Assembly: GCF_000518605.1 (NCBI RefSeq)
Contig: NZ_JADX01000018.1
Span: 1 to 64,000 of the forward strand
DNA length: 64,000 bases
Direction of reading: 5' to 3'
Source: Shewanella fidelis ATCC BAA-318
GTDB taxonomy: Bacteria > Pseudomonadota > Gammaproteobacteria > Enterobacterales > Shewanellaceae
The stretch's first letter is position 1; the number at the start of each line of letters is the position of its first letter. Position numbers and translations under genes: made by a program. Below the pieces are notes generated by a model. The model was not told where the DNA came from. It did not search any database and saw only the letters and a list, made by a program, of their open reading frames with translations. Shown here piece by piece: positions 47,682 through 55,988 of the stretch.

Positions 47682-50336
47682 ATGAGAACTCAAACCTTAA
47701 TGGCGAAAGCTATCCGTAGGAGTTTAATTGCAACCGCAGCGACAAGTTTCGCAGTGTCAGGGGTTGTATTTGCAGATGAAACAACAGGAAATGCAGCAGA
47801 AGAAGTAGAACGCATTGAAGTCACAGGCTCACGGATTAAGCAAGTTGATATGGAGAACTCTTCACCTGTAACAGTTCTAACAGCTGAAGATATCAAGCTA
47901 AGTGGTGAAGCTACGGTTGCAGATGTACTTAATAATTCATCAGTAAATAGCTTCGGTTCATGGCGTGGAGCATCAGGCTACGGGAGTGGCGCAGCCGCAA
48001 CAAGTAGTGTTCAGATGCGAGGGTTAGATGCGAAATATACACTAGTTCTGTTAGATGGCCGACGTATGCCGGGAACGAGTTCAAGCTCTGGAGCAGCTGC
48101 TGATACTTCACGTATCCCAATGGCGATTGTAGAACGAATTGAGATACTTAGAGAGGGGGCTTCTGCAGTATATGGATCTGATGCTGTAGCAGGCGTTATT
48201 AACATCGTTACTAAGAAAGATTTCGAAGGATTGAATTTTACTTATGATGCAGAACTACCAAGTGTTGAGGGCGGCGATGCCAACCGTTTCACCGTCACAA
48301 GTGGTTATGCGAGCGATAAAGGTAATATTACGCTCACGTTTGAGCATTATGCTGTTGACGCTGTTTGGGATAAGGATATTTGGAAATTTGATGACCCTAC
48401 ATATTTTGATTATTCATCATATAGCTCAGTTCCAAATGCTTTAGGTGAGAATGGTTGGATCTCAAATAGTCATTTTTGTAATGAAGCTGATAACACTTAT
48501 GATGGAACGGATGGCGAAAATGGCGGTCGTTGTCTTTATAGCTATGGTGAAGTAACTAAGTTGTTTGGTGATATGGAACAAAACTCTGTCCTGTCGAACT
48601 TCAGTTATGAATTGTCCGAAAACCTTCAATTCCGTGGCCGTGCAAGTGCTTCGCTATCAGAGACCGATACACGTTATGCGGGAACTCCAGTTTCGACTAA
48701 TAAGCCAGTGATGTCTGCGTCAAATGTGTATAACCCTGCTGGTGAAGATTTAACTTTGTATATGCGTTCTGCTCAACAAGGGGAACGTGATACACATACA
48801 GAGATAAATAGTATTGATTTCTTAGGTGGTTTAGTTGGTGATATAGATGTTGGTAACGGAGTTGATTGGGAAGTAAATGGTCAATATAGCCGATCAACAA
48901 CAAATGTATTTAATGAAAACTTAATCAATGACGATATCGTTCAGAGCCTGATTGATAGTGAAAAGTACGACATTTTCAACACCACTGGAATGACTTATGG
49001 TGATTGGGATGGAATGATGAAAGATATGTATGGTCAAGCTGCTCACACTGGACTTTATCAGGCGCAATTCATCAGCTGGCAAATAGACGGTCTAGCTTCA
49101 ATGACTTTGGTTGAAACTAATGAGTTTATTTTGGCTGGTGTGATCGGTGCAGAGTATGAAATGGTTGAGTTTAACCAGAAGAGTGACCCGCAGTCAGCAT
49201 CAGGTAAAGTCTCAGGCGGTTCGGGTGGTGACGATGTTGATGCGACGCGAGATCGTACGTCAGTATTTATGGAGTTGAAGGCAAACCTACCTTATGACGT
49301 TGATTTGAACGCCGCTTTACGTTATGACAATTACGATCAAGAGGGTGACGTTGGTGCAAATTTAGTAAGTGGTTCATTTGATAATATTGCGCCTCAATTA
49401 GGCGTTGCATGGCGTCCTGTTGACTCATTGTTATTACGTGCTAGTTGGGGGCAATCATTCCGTGCACCAAATATGGGGGAGATGTTCTCAAGTCAAGCGT
49501 TGAGCTTCTCTACGGCGGATGACAATTTGTGGTGTGATGCAGGACAAAATGCGCAATTAGATCCTGTGTACTGTGCAACCGGTGGTTCACAGCATAAGAC
49601 TTGGTTCGGAGGGAACCCTGGACTGCAACCAGAAGAGGGCGAGTCGTTTACAACAGGCGCTGTCTGGAATATTACAGATGAGCTTGCTGTTGAATTATCA
49701 TACTATGATCTGACGTTAGATAACCAAATCGCAGCAACGAGCCTGACACGTTTATTAAAAGATGAAATAGATAACGGTTCCTCTGATGCGATTGTACGCG
49801 ATGCAAACGGTAAAATTGATGTCGCTTACAGTTTTGACCGCAATATGGCGAGTCTAGAAACTTCAGGGTTTGACTTCAAAGCAACTTATATCCTTGAAAC
49901 AGAGTTTGGTGATTTTGGGGTTAAAGGTGAAATGGGTTACGTTGAGGAGTTCTCTCAGACTTCGGCTGCTGGAGAAGAACCATTTTATTATGCAGGCTTG
50001 CAGGACTATCCAGAGTTCCGTGGTAACGTAAATGTTGCATGGACTTCAGGTAATATGGCTGCGGCGTGGACAACTTATTATATTGGCTCTCAAGAGTCTG
50101 GTAATAAGGAATATGGTACAGATTATCTTGCAGATCTTCCTTCGTACTTTAAGCATAATGCACAGTTTACTTATACTCATGATTGGAATGGAAGTTTAAC
50201 ATTGGGTGTTAATAATCTGTTTGATGAAGAAGCGCCTTCGTTCTACGACGGAACTGTTGGTTGGCGCGATGTGAATATTGGACTTTATGATGTTTTAGGT
50301 CGTACCGTATTCTTTAAAGTTCAGCAGTCATTCTAA
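47682..50336 (+). CDS. TonB-dependent outer-membrane receptor 2
   Basis: An 884-residue paralogue of receptor 1 with the same order: signal peptide (AIRRSLIATAATSFAVSGVVFA), VERIEVTGSRIKQVDME, plug (SSVQMRGLDAKYTLVLLDGRR), and barrel ending FKVQQSF. The two differ mainly in some extracellular loops (for example GENGWISNSHFC here), which suggests related but different ligands. ATG 47682, with AGGGA 6 nt upstream, is preferred to ATG 47637. It is a single transcript with its own terminator. Confidence 0.93.
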   Translation: MRTQTLMAKAIRRSLIATAATSFAVSGVVFADETTGNAAEEVERIEVTGSRIKQVDMENSSPVTVLTAEDIKLSGEATVADVLNNSSVNSFGSWRGASGYGSGAAATSSVQMRGLDAKYTLVLLDGRRMPGTSSSSGAAADTSRIPMAIVERIEILREGASAVYGSDAVAGVINIVTKKDFEGLNFTYDAELPSVEGGDANRFTVTSGYASDKGNITLTFEHYAVDAVWDKDIWKFDDPTYFDYSSYSSVPNALGENGWISNSHFCNEADNTYDGTDGENGGRCLYSYGEVTKLFGDMEQNSVLSNFSYELSENLQFRGRASASLSETDTRYAGTPVSTNKPVMSASNVYNPAGEDLTLYMRSAQQGERDTHTEINSIDFLGGLVGDIDVGNGVDWEVNGQYSRSTTNVFNENLINDDIVQSLIDSEKYDIFNTTGMTYGDWDGMMKDMYGQAAHTGLYQAQFISWQIDGLASMTLVETNEFILAGVIGAEYEMVEFNQKSDPQSASGKVSGGSGGDDVDATRDRTSVFMELKANLPYDVDLNAALRYDNYDQEGDVGANLVSGSFDNIAPQLGVAWRPVDSLLLRASWGQSFRAPNMGEMFSSQALSFSTADDNLWCDAGQNAQLDPVYCATGGSQHKTWFGGNPGLQPEEGESFTTGAVWNITDELAVELSYYDLTLDNQIAATSLTRLLKDEIDNGSSDAIVRDANGKIDVAYSFDRNMASLETSGFDFKATYILETEFGDFGVKGEMGYVEEFSQTSAAGEEPFYYAGLQDYPEFRGNVNVAWTSGNMAAAWTTYYIGSQESGNKEYGTDYLADLPSYFKHNAQFTYTHDWNGSLTLGVNNLFDEEAPSFYDGTVGWRDVNIGLYDVLGRTVFFKVQQSF

Positions 50337-50353
50337 AATCCCCTTTATTAAAC

Positions 50354-50380
50354 AAAAAACCTCCATAACGGAGGTTTTTT
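50354..50380 (+). terminator. Terminator after TonB receptor 2
   Basis: AAAAAACCTCC-ataac-GGAGGTTTTTT, nearly the same hairpin as after receptor 1. Confidence 0.9.
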
Positions 50381-50429
50381 ATTTAGCTCACTAAAAGACT
50401 TTCTGCTTATGCTTACAATACACTTTAGC

Positions 50430-50786
50430 TTAGTGATTGAGTCTTAACTCTTGCCTATGCTGCTGACTAAAATGACGACTGCAACGTAAGCAACGTTGTT
50501 CAAGTGGATCGGCAGCTAATCGCTCTGGCTCAATTTCATTCTCACAATCACTGCACACACCGTACAAACCAATTTCAAGCTGACAGCGGGCGGCATCTAA
50601 TCGCATCAGCTCAAAAAATAATGGGTGCTCACATAAATGAACTTCAGTCATGATTTGAATCAGTTCACACAGAGAAAAATTAAGCTGGTCCATTAGCTTG
50701 GTTTGCATTTCGGGGAGTGCACCAATCTTGAGTCTAAGTTCTGACTCTATATTAGATAAGGTCTGCTGGATCTGGTTGCTACTCAC
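50430..50786 (-). CDS. DksA/TraR-type zinc-finger protein
   Basis: A 118-residue protein with a coiled-coil N-terminal half and a C-terminal C4 zinc finger (GVCSDCENEI ... CLRCSRHF). DksA/TraR proteins enter the RNA polymerase secondary channel. It lacks the DxxDxA tip of DksA, so the regulatory effect is uncertain. Single gene, leftward. Confidence 0.8.
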   Translation of the reverse strand: MSSNQIQQTLSNIESELRLKIGALPEMQTKLMDQLNFSLCELIQIMTEVHLCEHPLFFELMRLDAARCQLEIGLYGVCSDCENEIEPERLAADPLEQRCLRCSRHFSQQHRQELRLNH

Positions 50787-50915
50787 TTCTATTGCCTGTA
50801 TATATCGACTTTAACGGACTATCAGTCTAAACATGCCATCATTTAGCGATATGACTAAGATCAATTCCTGCCAATATTTAGTGTATTTGTGTCATAAATA
50901 CGACTTAAGATTGAT

Positions 50916-51872
50916 CTAGTCAGGTAGTTTTGCTCGCGCTTGGCGAAGTACGGCAATAATTTCTTCAGCAGTCTTATATACTCTTAGTTCGCGGAACAGT
51001 TCATCAGCCTCGTCATATTGGCGGTTTAAGTAACCAAACCACTGTTTAATTCGAGCCGGATAATAAGTACTCTTGCGGCCTTCAAGTTCTCGATCGGTGT
51101 AATTTAGCATCAGCTCCAGTGCTTGTTGCCAAGAGAATGCTGCATCACCTTTGATATGAGCTGCTAGGTTTGGCAGTGATATTGCGCCACGACCAACCAT
51201 AATGCTGTCACAACCTGTGACTTGCATACAGCGCTCTGCATCATTTCTATTCCAGATCTCGCCGTTAGCAATGACTGGGATAGGGAGCTTATTGTTAATA
51301 TCAGTGATATATTCCCAGTAAGCAGGAGGCTTATAACCGTCGACTTTACTGCGAGCATGTACCGCAAGTTCACTGGCTCCAGCTTCATAAATCGCAAGTG
51401 CGTTCTCCATATAGAGCGACTTATCGTTAAAGCCTAAGCGAATTTTCGCTGTGACAGGTTGTTCACTTGGTACTGCATCACGCATCGCTTTTACAACGTT
51501 ATAAAGTTGCTCTGGATATTGCAGCATAACGGCGCCACCATTACTGCGATTCACCATTTTGGCTGGGCAGCCAAAGTTAACATCGACACCCTTTGAGCCT
51601 AGTTCAATCGCTCTGACGGCATTTTCAGCCATCCAGTTTGGCTCTTGGCCAAGTAATTGAACTCGAACTGGCGTGCCTGATAGGGTTTGGCCACCAGTTT
51701 GTAACTCTGGACAAATCCGGTAAAACACTTTTTCAGGTAACAGTTGATCAACCACGCGAACGAATTCGGTGACCATTAGATCATAAGGGTTGATTGCAGA
51801 GAGGATCTCCCGCATTAAATCGTCTACAACGCCTTCCATAGGCGCCAAAATTACTCGCACAGACTTGTCCAA
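50916..51872 (-). CDS. dusC: tRNA-dihydrouridine(16) synthase
   Basis: A 318-residue flavoenzyme that reduces U16 in tRNA. The start VILAPMEGVVDDLMRE and EFVRVVDQLLPEKVFYRICPEL are typical of DusC. The catalytic Cys is in VNFGCPAKMVNRSNGG, and FMN-binding residues include ANGEIWN and MVGRGA. Single gene, leftward, divergent from the hvf-like cluster. Confidence 0.93.
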   Translation of the reverse strand: MDKSVRVILAPMEGVVDDLMREILSAINPYDLMVTEFVRVVDQLLPEKVFYRICPELQTGGQTLSGTPVRVQLLGQEPNWMAENAVRAIELGSKGVDVNFGCPAKMVNRSNGGAVMLQYPEQLYNVVKAMRDAVPSEQPVTAKIRLGFNDKSLYMENALAIYEAGASELAVHARSKVDGYKPPAYWEYITDINNKLPIPVIANGEIWNRNDAERCMQVTGCDSIMVGRGAISLPNLAAHIKGDAAFSWQQALELMLNYTDRELEGRKSTYYPARIKQWFGYLNRQYDEADELFRELRVYKTAEEIIAVLRQARAKLPD

Positions 51873-52244
51873 TATCGCTAATTTGAGGCGCGGTATTCTA
51901 CCTTATCGCACACCGCTAGGCCAATCTAAACACTGCTGATGATTTCTCTACACCATTTGAGTACGACTAAGCTGAATTTTAAGTTAGCGATATGTGTTAA
52001 ACGGTTTGGCATATAGCGAAATAGACTTTATGCACAAAGTTGCCGCAAAACTATCGTTGAAACATCGAGATATCTCTAACAAGAGTTCAGTACATAATTT
52101 GACCTAACAGCTTTAATGCGCCATAAATGTGATAGATGTAGAAAAAATGAAATTAAATTGCTAACAACAAGGTCTAGTTAAGCAAGCCAACAAAATTTGC
52201 TGTTGGTAACTGAATTCAAGTTGATTAAATAAAAGGAAGATATT
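51873..52244. other. Promoter region of the hvfA-like gene
   Basis: A 372-nt gap between dusC and the small Cys-rich gene. A possible sigma-70 promoter is TTGACC (52098) with ATAAAT 18 nt on. AAAGGAAG at 52232 serves as ribosome site. No metal-regulator box (for example CueR-type dyad) is evident to me. Confidence 0.35.
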
Positions 52245-52667
52245 ATGAAATTAGTGAATAAAACTGCAATTACTGCTGCTGTAGGCGCTGTTGTTATGGG
52301 AAGTGCACTAACAGCAAGTGTGCAAGCTAATCCATTTGGTTACACTGAAATGGAAGCAGGTTACCAATTGTTTGCCGGCGAAGGTAAGTGTGGTGAAGGT
52401 AAATGCGGTGGCGAGAAAAAAGATGCCAAAGAAGGTAAGTGTGGCGAGGGTAAATGTGGTGGCGACAAAGCTAAAGCCAAAGAAGGTAAATGTGGTGAAG
52501 GCAAGTGTGGTGGCGACAAAGCTAAAGAAGGTAAATGCGGCGAAGGCAAATGTGGTGGTGACAAAGCTAAAGCCAAAGAAGGTAAGTGCGGCGAAGGTAA
52601 ATGCGGTGGCGACAAAGCCAAGAAAGAAGGTAAGTGTGGTGAAGGTAAGTGCGGTGGTGCAAAGTAA
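52245..52667 (+). CDS. hvfA: HvfA/bufferin-type precursor peptide with EGKCG repeats
   Basis: A 140-residue secreted precursor. A Sec signal peptide (MKLVNKTAITAAVGAVVMGS ... VQA) is followed by NPFGYTEMEAGYQLFAGE, then six tandem EGKCGEGKCGG blocks separated by DKAKAK-type spacers, giving twelve cysteines. In Haemophilus HvfA, an MNIO enzyme converts EGKCG cysteines to oxazolone/thioamide pairs that bind copper. Here the MNIO (DUF692) and DUF2063 partners follow directly, so the same chemistry is likely. The number of repeats is higher than I remember for HvfA. The symbol is by analogy. Confidence 0.85.
   Translation: MKLVNKTAITAAVGAVVMGSALTASVQANPFGYTEMEAGYQLFAGEGKCGEGKCGGEKKDAKEGKCGEGKCGGDKAKAKEGKCGEGKCGGDKAKEGKCGEGKCGGDKAKAKEGKCGEGKCGGDKAKKEGKCGEGKCGGAK
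52380..52664 (+). repeat. Tandem repeats encoding EGKCGEGKCGG
   Basis: Six units of 33 bp core plus 12-18 bp spacers in the precursor gene. Units differ by synonymous changes (GGTAAGTGT, GGCAAATGT) more than in protein, so selection holds the amino acids. Copy number could vary between strains. Confidence 0.88.
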
Positions 52668-52686
52668 GCTTTCCCAGCTTTAAAAT

Positions 52687-52709
52687 GGGGTCAGCATATC
52701 GCTGGCCCT
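52687..52709 (+). promoter_or_regulatory. Hairpin between precursor and enzyme genes
   Basis: GGGTCAGC-atatc-GCTGGCCC forms an 8-bp stem with no T tract. It could reduce transcription or protect the precursor mRNA, so that precursor is made in excess over its enzymes, a layout common in peptide-modification operons. Confidence 0.5.
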
Positions 52710-52740
52710 AATTGTTTGTGAGAATAATTAGGCGTGCAGT

Positions 52741-53589
52741 ATGACAAATAATAAGATTAATCAGCAGCGAGTAGGGTTAGGGCTTAGGCGAGAAATGCTA
52801 GATGAGTTTTGCCAAGCTGTTCCAAATGAGATTAATTTCTTTGAGGTTGCTCCCGAGAATTGGATGACATTAGGGGGTAAGTTTGGTCGCCAATTTAGAG
52901 CGTTAACTGAAAAGCATGAGTTCTTTTGTCATGGTTTATCTCTTTCTATCGGAAGTCCTGAACCGCTGGATTTAACCTTTGTACGTAACGTTAAAAGCTT
53001 TCTTGATTTACACCAAATTAGCACTTATTCCGAGCACCTAAGTTACTGCTCCGGCCGTGGTCATATGTACGATCTAATGCCTATTCCTTTTACCACAGAA
53101 GCCGTTATGCATGTGGCCCAACGAGTAAAGCAGGTAGAAGACATTCTTGAGCGACCATTGATTTTAGAAAACGTTTCTTTTTATGCAGCCCCCGGGGCTG
53201 ACATGTCAGAGCTTGAGTTTGTTAACGCGGTGATGCAAGAAGCAGACTGCAAAATGCTGCTAGATGTGAACAATATTTACGTTAACTCGGTGAATCACAA
53301 TTACGATGCGATTGAATTTTTAAAGGCAATGCCAACCAATAGAATTGCCTACCTACACATTGCAGGTCACTACGAGGAAGCTGAAGACTTAATTGTTGAT
53401 ACTCATGGCGCAGACATTATCGATCCCGTGTGGCAGCTGCTCGACGTTTGTTATCAAACTCATGGCGTGTTTCCAACCTTATTAGAGCGTGATTTTAATA
53501 TTCCATCGACCGATGAGCTTTTACTTGAAATCAACCAAATACACGATTATCAAAAACGTCATTTAGCCAGTGTAAAAAGGAGTGCTTAA
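52741..53589 (+). CDS. hvfB: MNIO (DUF692) family oxidase, HvfB-like
   Basis: A 282-residue multinuclear non-heme iron oxidative enzyme with a TIM-barrel fold. Conserved metal-ligand regions are FFCHGLSLSIG, YSEHLSYCSG, LILENVSFYAAPG, MLLDVNNIYVNSVNH, HIAGHYE, VDTHGADI and LLERDFNIP. Relatives (MbnB, TglH, HvfB) rebuild Cys residues in peptides. Length fits. It starts 73 nt after the precursor and overlaps the next gene by one base (TAATG). Confidence 0.9.
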   Translation: MTNNKINQQRVGLGLRREMLDEFCQAVPNEINFFEVAPENWMTLGGKFGRQFRALTEKHEFFCHGLSLSIGSPEPLDLTFVRNVKSFLDLHQISTYSEHLSYCSGRGHMYDLMPIPFTTEAVMHVAQRVKQVEDILERPLILENVSFYAAPGADMSELEFVNAVMQEADCKMLLDVNNIYVNSVNHNYDAIEFLKAMPTNRIAYLHIAGHYEEAEDLIVDTHGADIIDPVWQLLDVCYQTHGVFPTLLERDFNIPSTDELLLEINQIHDYQKRHLASVKRSA

Positions 53590-54344
53590 TGAGCTTTGTT
53601 GATGTGCAGCAACACTTTATGGATTACATAAAAGATCCATCTTTGCCTCTACCTGAAGGCATTGAAGCGCGCCGAATGAAAATATATCGCGAGCTATTTT
53701 TTAATAATATTGATGGTTTTGTGTCAAATGCGTTTCCTGTGCTGAAGAGTTTATATTCTGAGCAAGATTGGCTTAAGTTAGTACAAAGCTTTTTTGTTAA
53801 TCACGACTGTGCAACGCCAATATTTGTCGAGATAGCGCAAGAGTTTTTGCTGTTTTTACAGAGCGAATACCAGATGACTGAGCAAGATCCACCATTTATG
53901 TTAGAGCTTGCCCATTATGAATGGTTAGAGCTGGTGGTCGCTGTTGCACAAGATAACCCACAGCAGCAATTACTCGCCGATGATGTTGATGATATTACTC
54001 AGATAAAATTATGCGTTTCAGCGACGGCAAAGATCGCTCAGTATGCCTATGATGTCCAGCATATTAGTGCTGAGCATCAACCTAGTGAACCGAGTGAGAC
54101 TGCCCAGTTTTTTTGTATTTATCGTGACGTAGAAGAAGAGGTGGTTTTTTTACATTTAAATCCATTAACAGCGCAGGTGCTTGCTTATATTGAGCAGCAT
54201 AATTATGTTGACTATGAAGTATTAATTGACTGGTTATTAACAACTTACGCTCAAATTGAACCGAATGCACTACAGCAAGGCTGCCAACAACTACTTATGG
54301 ACTTGAGTAACAAAGGTATTATTAAACAATTTATTGGACAATAG
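53589..54344 (+). CDS. hvfC: DUF2063 family partner protein, HvfC-like
   Basis: A 251-residue protein whose N-terminal half matches DUF2063 (QQHFMDYIKDPS, YRELFFNNIDGFVSNAFPVLKSL, FLLFLQSEY, PFMLELAHYEWLELVV). Such proteins pair with MNIO enzymes and help bind the precursor peptide. The stop/start overlap with hvfB means the two are made in equal amounts. No DoxX-type hvfD follows. Confidence 0.88.
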   Translation: MSFVDVQQHFMDYIKDPSLPLPEGIEARRMKIYRELFFNNIDGFVSNAFPVLKSLYSEQDWLKLVQSFFVNHDCATPIFVEIAQEFLLFLQSEYQMTEQDPPFMLELAHYEWLELVVAVAQDNPQQQLLADDVDDITQIKLCVSATAKIAQYAYDVQHISAEHQPSEPSETAQFFCIYRDVEEEVVFLHLNPLTAQVLAYIEQHNYVDYEVLIDWLLTTYAQIEPNALQQGCQQLLMDLSNKGIIKQFIGQ

Positions 54345-54387
54345 ACTTTACTAATGGGGTGACGGATCTCTATAATGACCGCAAAAA

Positions 54388-54401
54388 TTGATCTAGATCA
54401 A
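54388..54401 (+). promoter_or_regulatory. Perfect FNR/EtrA palindrome
   Basis: TTGATCTAGATCAA fits the FNR consensus TTGAT-N4-ATCAA exactly. A TATAAT at 54371-54376 lies just upstream, so the box would be near +5 to +18 if that is the -10, a position suited to repression. It lies 34 nt before the 39-residue ORF. Confidence 0.6.
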
Positions 54402-54435
54402 TAAATGCAGTTAACAATAATAATTAGAGGTAGTT

Positions 54436-54555
54436 ATGAGTCAGCCGTTTAAAGACCCATTCAACATTGTTTATTTTATTGGTTTTATTCTTGTAATGTT
54501 GATCCCTACATTACCTGCGAGCTTATCTTGGTTTAAGGTGATGGGATTAATTTAA
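54436..54555 (+). CDS. 39-residue single-helix membrane protein
   Basis: An ORF starting MSQPFKDPFNIVYFIGFIL and ending SWFKVMGLI, with a clear transmembrane helix in the middle and AGAGG 6-10 nt before ATG. It is followed at once by a terminator. I do not recognise it; its size and the FNR-type box suggest a small regulator or accessory of a respiratory complex, but that is speculation. Confidence 0.6.
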   Translation: MSQPFKDPFNIVYFIGFILVMLIPTLPASLSWFKVMGLI

Positions 54556-54584
54556 TCCGCCTTTAAGTCTCGCTAATGTATACT

Positions 54585-54608
54585 AGCCACTCTATTGAGT
54601 GGCTTTTT
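54585..54608 (+). terminator. Terminator after the 39-residue ORF
   Basis: AGCCACTC-tatt-GAGTGGCTTTTT, 30 nt after the stop. It supports the small ORF as an independent transcript. Confidence 0.85.
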
Positions 54609-54627
54609 CGTTTATTAGGGTAGGTTG

Positions 54628-54996
54628 ATGGTTTTAAAACGTGGCTTTTTTCTTATTGTTGGACTTTGCAGCCTCGGATTAGGCATTTTGGGAATAGTAT
54701 TACCTATTCTACCCACTGTCCCCTTTATTTTATTAGCCGCTTATTGTTTTGCACGCTCCAGTGACAGACTTTATCAATGGTTAATGACTCACCCTTGGTT
54801 TGCCGATGCACTTAGAGATTGGCAAGCAAAAGGAGCAATTCGTAAAAGCTTAAAGAAAAAAGCTTATATCATAAGCGGGCTCAGTTTTACGATTAGTATC
54901 GTAATTGTACCGCTTGTTTGGGTGAAAGCCCTGTTGGCATGTCTTTGCGCAGGATTATTTTTTTATCTTCGTAGCATTCCAGAGCTGGACGGCTAG
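54628..54996 (+). CDS. ybaN: YbaN family (DUF454) inner-membrane protein
   Basis: A 122-residue protein with three or four helices and the family core GLGILGIVLPILPTVPFILLAA and FARSSDRLYQWLMTHPWF. Function is unknown. ATG 54628 follows GGTTG; TTG 54625 is one codon earlier. It lies upstream of apt, as in E. coli where ybaN precedes apt. Confidence 0.88.
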   Translation: MVLKRGFFLIVGLCSLGLGILGIVLPILPTVPFILLAAYCFARSSDRLYQWLMTHPWFADALRDWQAKGAIRKSLKKKAYIISGLSFTISIVIVPLVWVKALLACLCAGLFFYLRSIPELDG

Positions 54997-55242
54997 TGAC
55001 GGCTGTACTGCTTCACTGCATTGAAATTTAAGTATTATTTTAATTATGCTGTGATAGCCTTTGCTATAAAGAACAATCAAAAGTCGAAATTGCCTAGACA
55101 GAGCCTACACTTCTGCAGTTAGTTAGTTGCAACTGAGTATAAAGCGGCTTAAGCTTTACGCCGTTTTTTACACTTCGATGACATAACAAGCTCAGCTATT
55201 GAGTCTTGTGTCAGCAAACTACATTAGATTAAGTATAGAATT

Positions 55243-55794
55243 ATGGTAATGAATACTGACAGCTTGGCACTAATAAAGAACAGCATTAAAACCATCCCTA
55301 ACTATCCAAAAGAGGGGATTTTGTTTAGAGATGTGACGAGTTTATTAGAAGATCCACAAGCCTACAAACTCACCATTGGCCTGTTAGCTGAGCAATACAA
55401 AGACCAAGGTTTTACTAAAGTTGTCGGTACTGAAGCTCGCGGCTTTTTGTTCGGTGCGCCACTTGCACTAGAACTAGGCATTGGCTTTGTGCCAGTTCGC
55501 AAGCCAGGTAAGTTACCAAGAGAAACCATTTCTGAAAGCTACGAGCTTGAATATGGCCATGATGTGCTAGAAATGCACGTTGATGCCATTACTGCAGATG
55601 ACAAAGTGCTTGTTATCGATGATTTGCTAGCAACGGGTGGCACAATTGAAGCAACCGTTAAGCTTATTCGTAAGTTAGGCGGTGCTGTTAACGATGCTGC
55701 ATTTGTTATTTCATTACCAGATCTTGGTGGTGAAGAGCGTCTAAAGGCAATGGATTTAAATCTATTAAGTCTATGTGAGTTCGAAGGCGAGTAA
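55243..55794 (+). CDS. apt: Adenine phosphoribosyltransferase
   Basis: A 183-residue purine-salvage enzyme that makes AMP from adenine and PRPP. The PRPP motif [13 protein letters not shown] is near residue 125 and [10 protein letters not shown] near 65. The conserved ybaN-apt-dnaX-ybaB order supports the call. ATG 55243 or 55249 may start it. Confidence 0.95.
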   Translation: MVMNTDSLALIKNSIKTIPNYPKEGILFRDVTSLLEDPQAYKLTIGLLAEQYKDQGFTKVVGTEARGFLFGAPLALELGIGFVPVRKPGKLPRETISESYELEYGHDVLEMHVDAITADDKVLVIDDLLATGGTIEATVKLIRKLGGAVNDAAFVISLPDLGGEERLKAMDLNLLSLCEFEGE

Positions 55795-55988
55795 ATTTTG
55801 CCTAAGTAACTCTTTTTAAGGTTAAGTGATCAGTAAACTGATTATTCTTTATCTTAAAAGGTGATTTTATCACCGCCAAATCGCTCCTTAGGCGCTTGAG
55901 ATAGCATGTGAAAGCGTAGCATGCTATTGTTCAAAGATGTCGAGGAGCGTGCTCCCGAAACCGTATTAATGACACGTTGGGGAGTTCC

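Noticed and set aside
52361..52621. An antisense frame of repeated SPPHLPSPHLPSLA over the precursor gene
   Set aside because: It mirrors the EGKCG repeats; there is no ribosome site or terminator, and the sense gene is part of a clear operon.
55795..55988. 4.5S (SRP) RNA or other structured RNA between apt and dnaX
   Set aside because: A palindrome (TAGCATG ... CATGCTA) and a short GGAGC-gt-GCTCC hairpin are present, but the conserved SRP RNA tetraloop core is not. They may be leader hairpins of dnaX, without further support.
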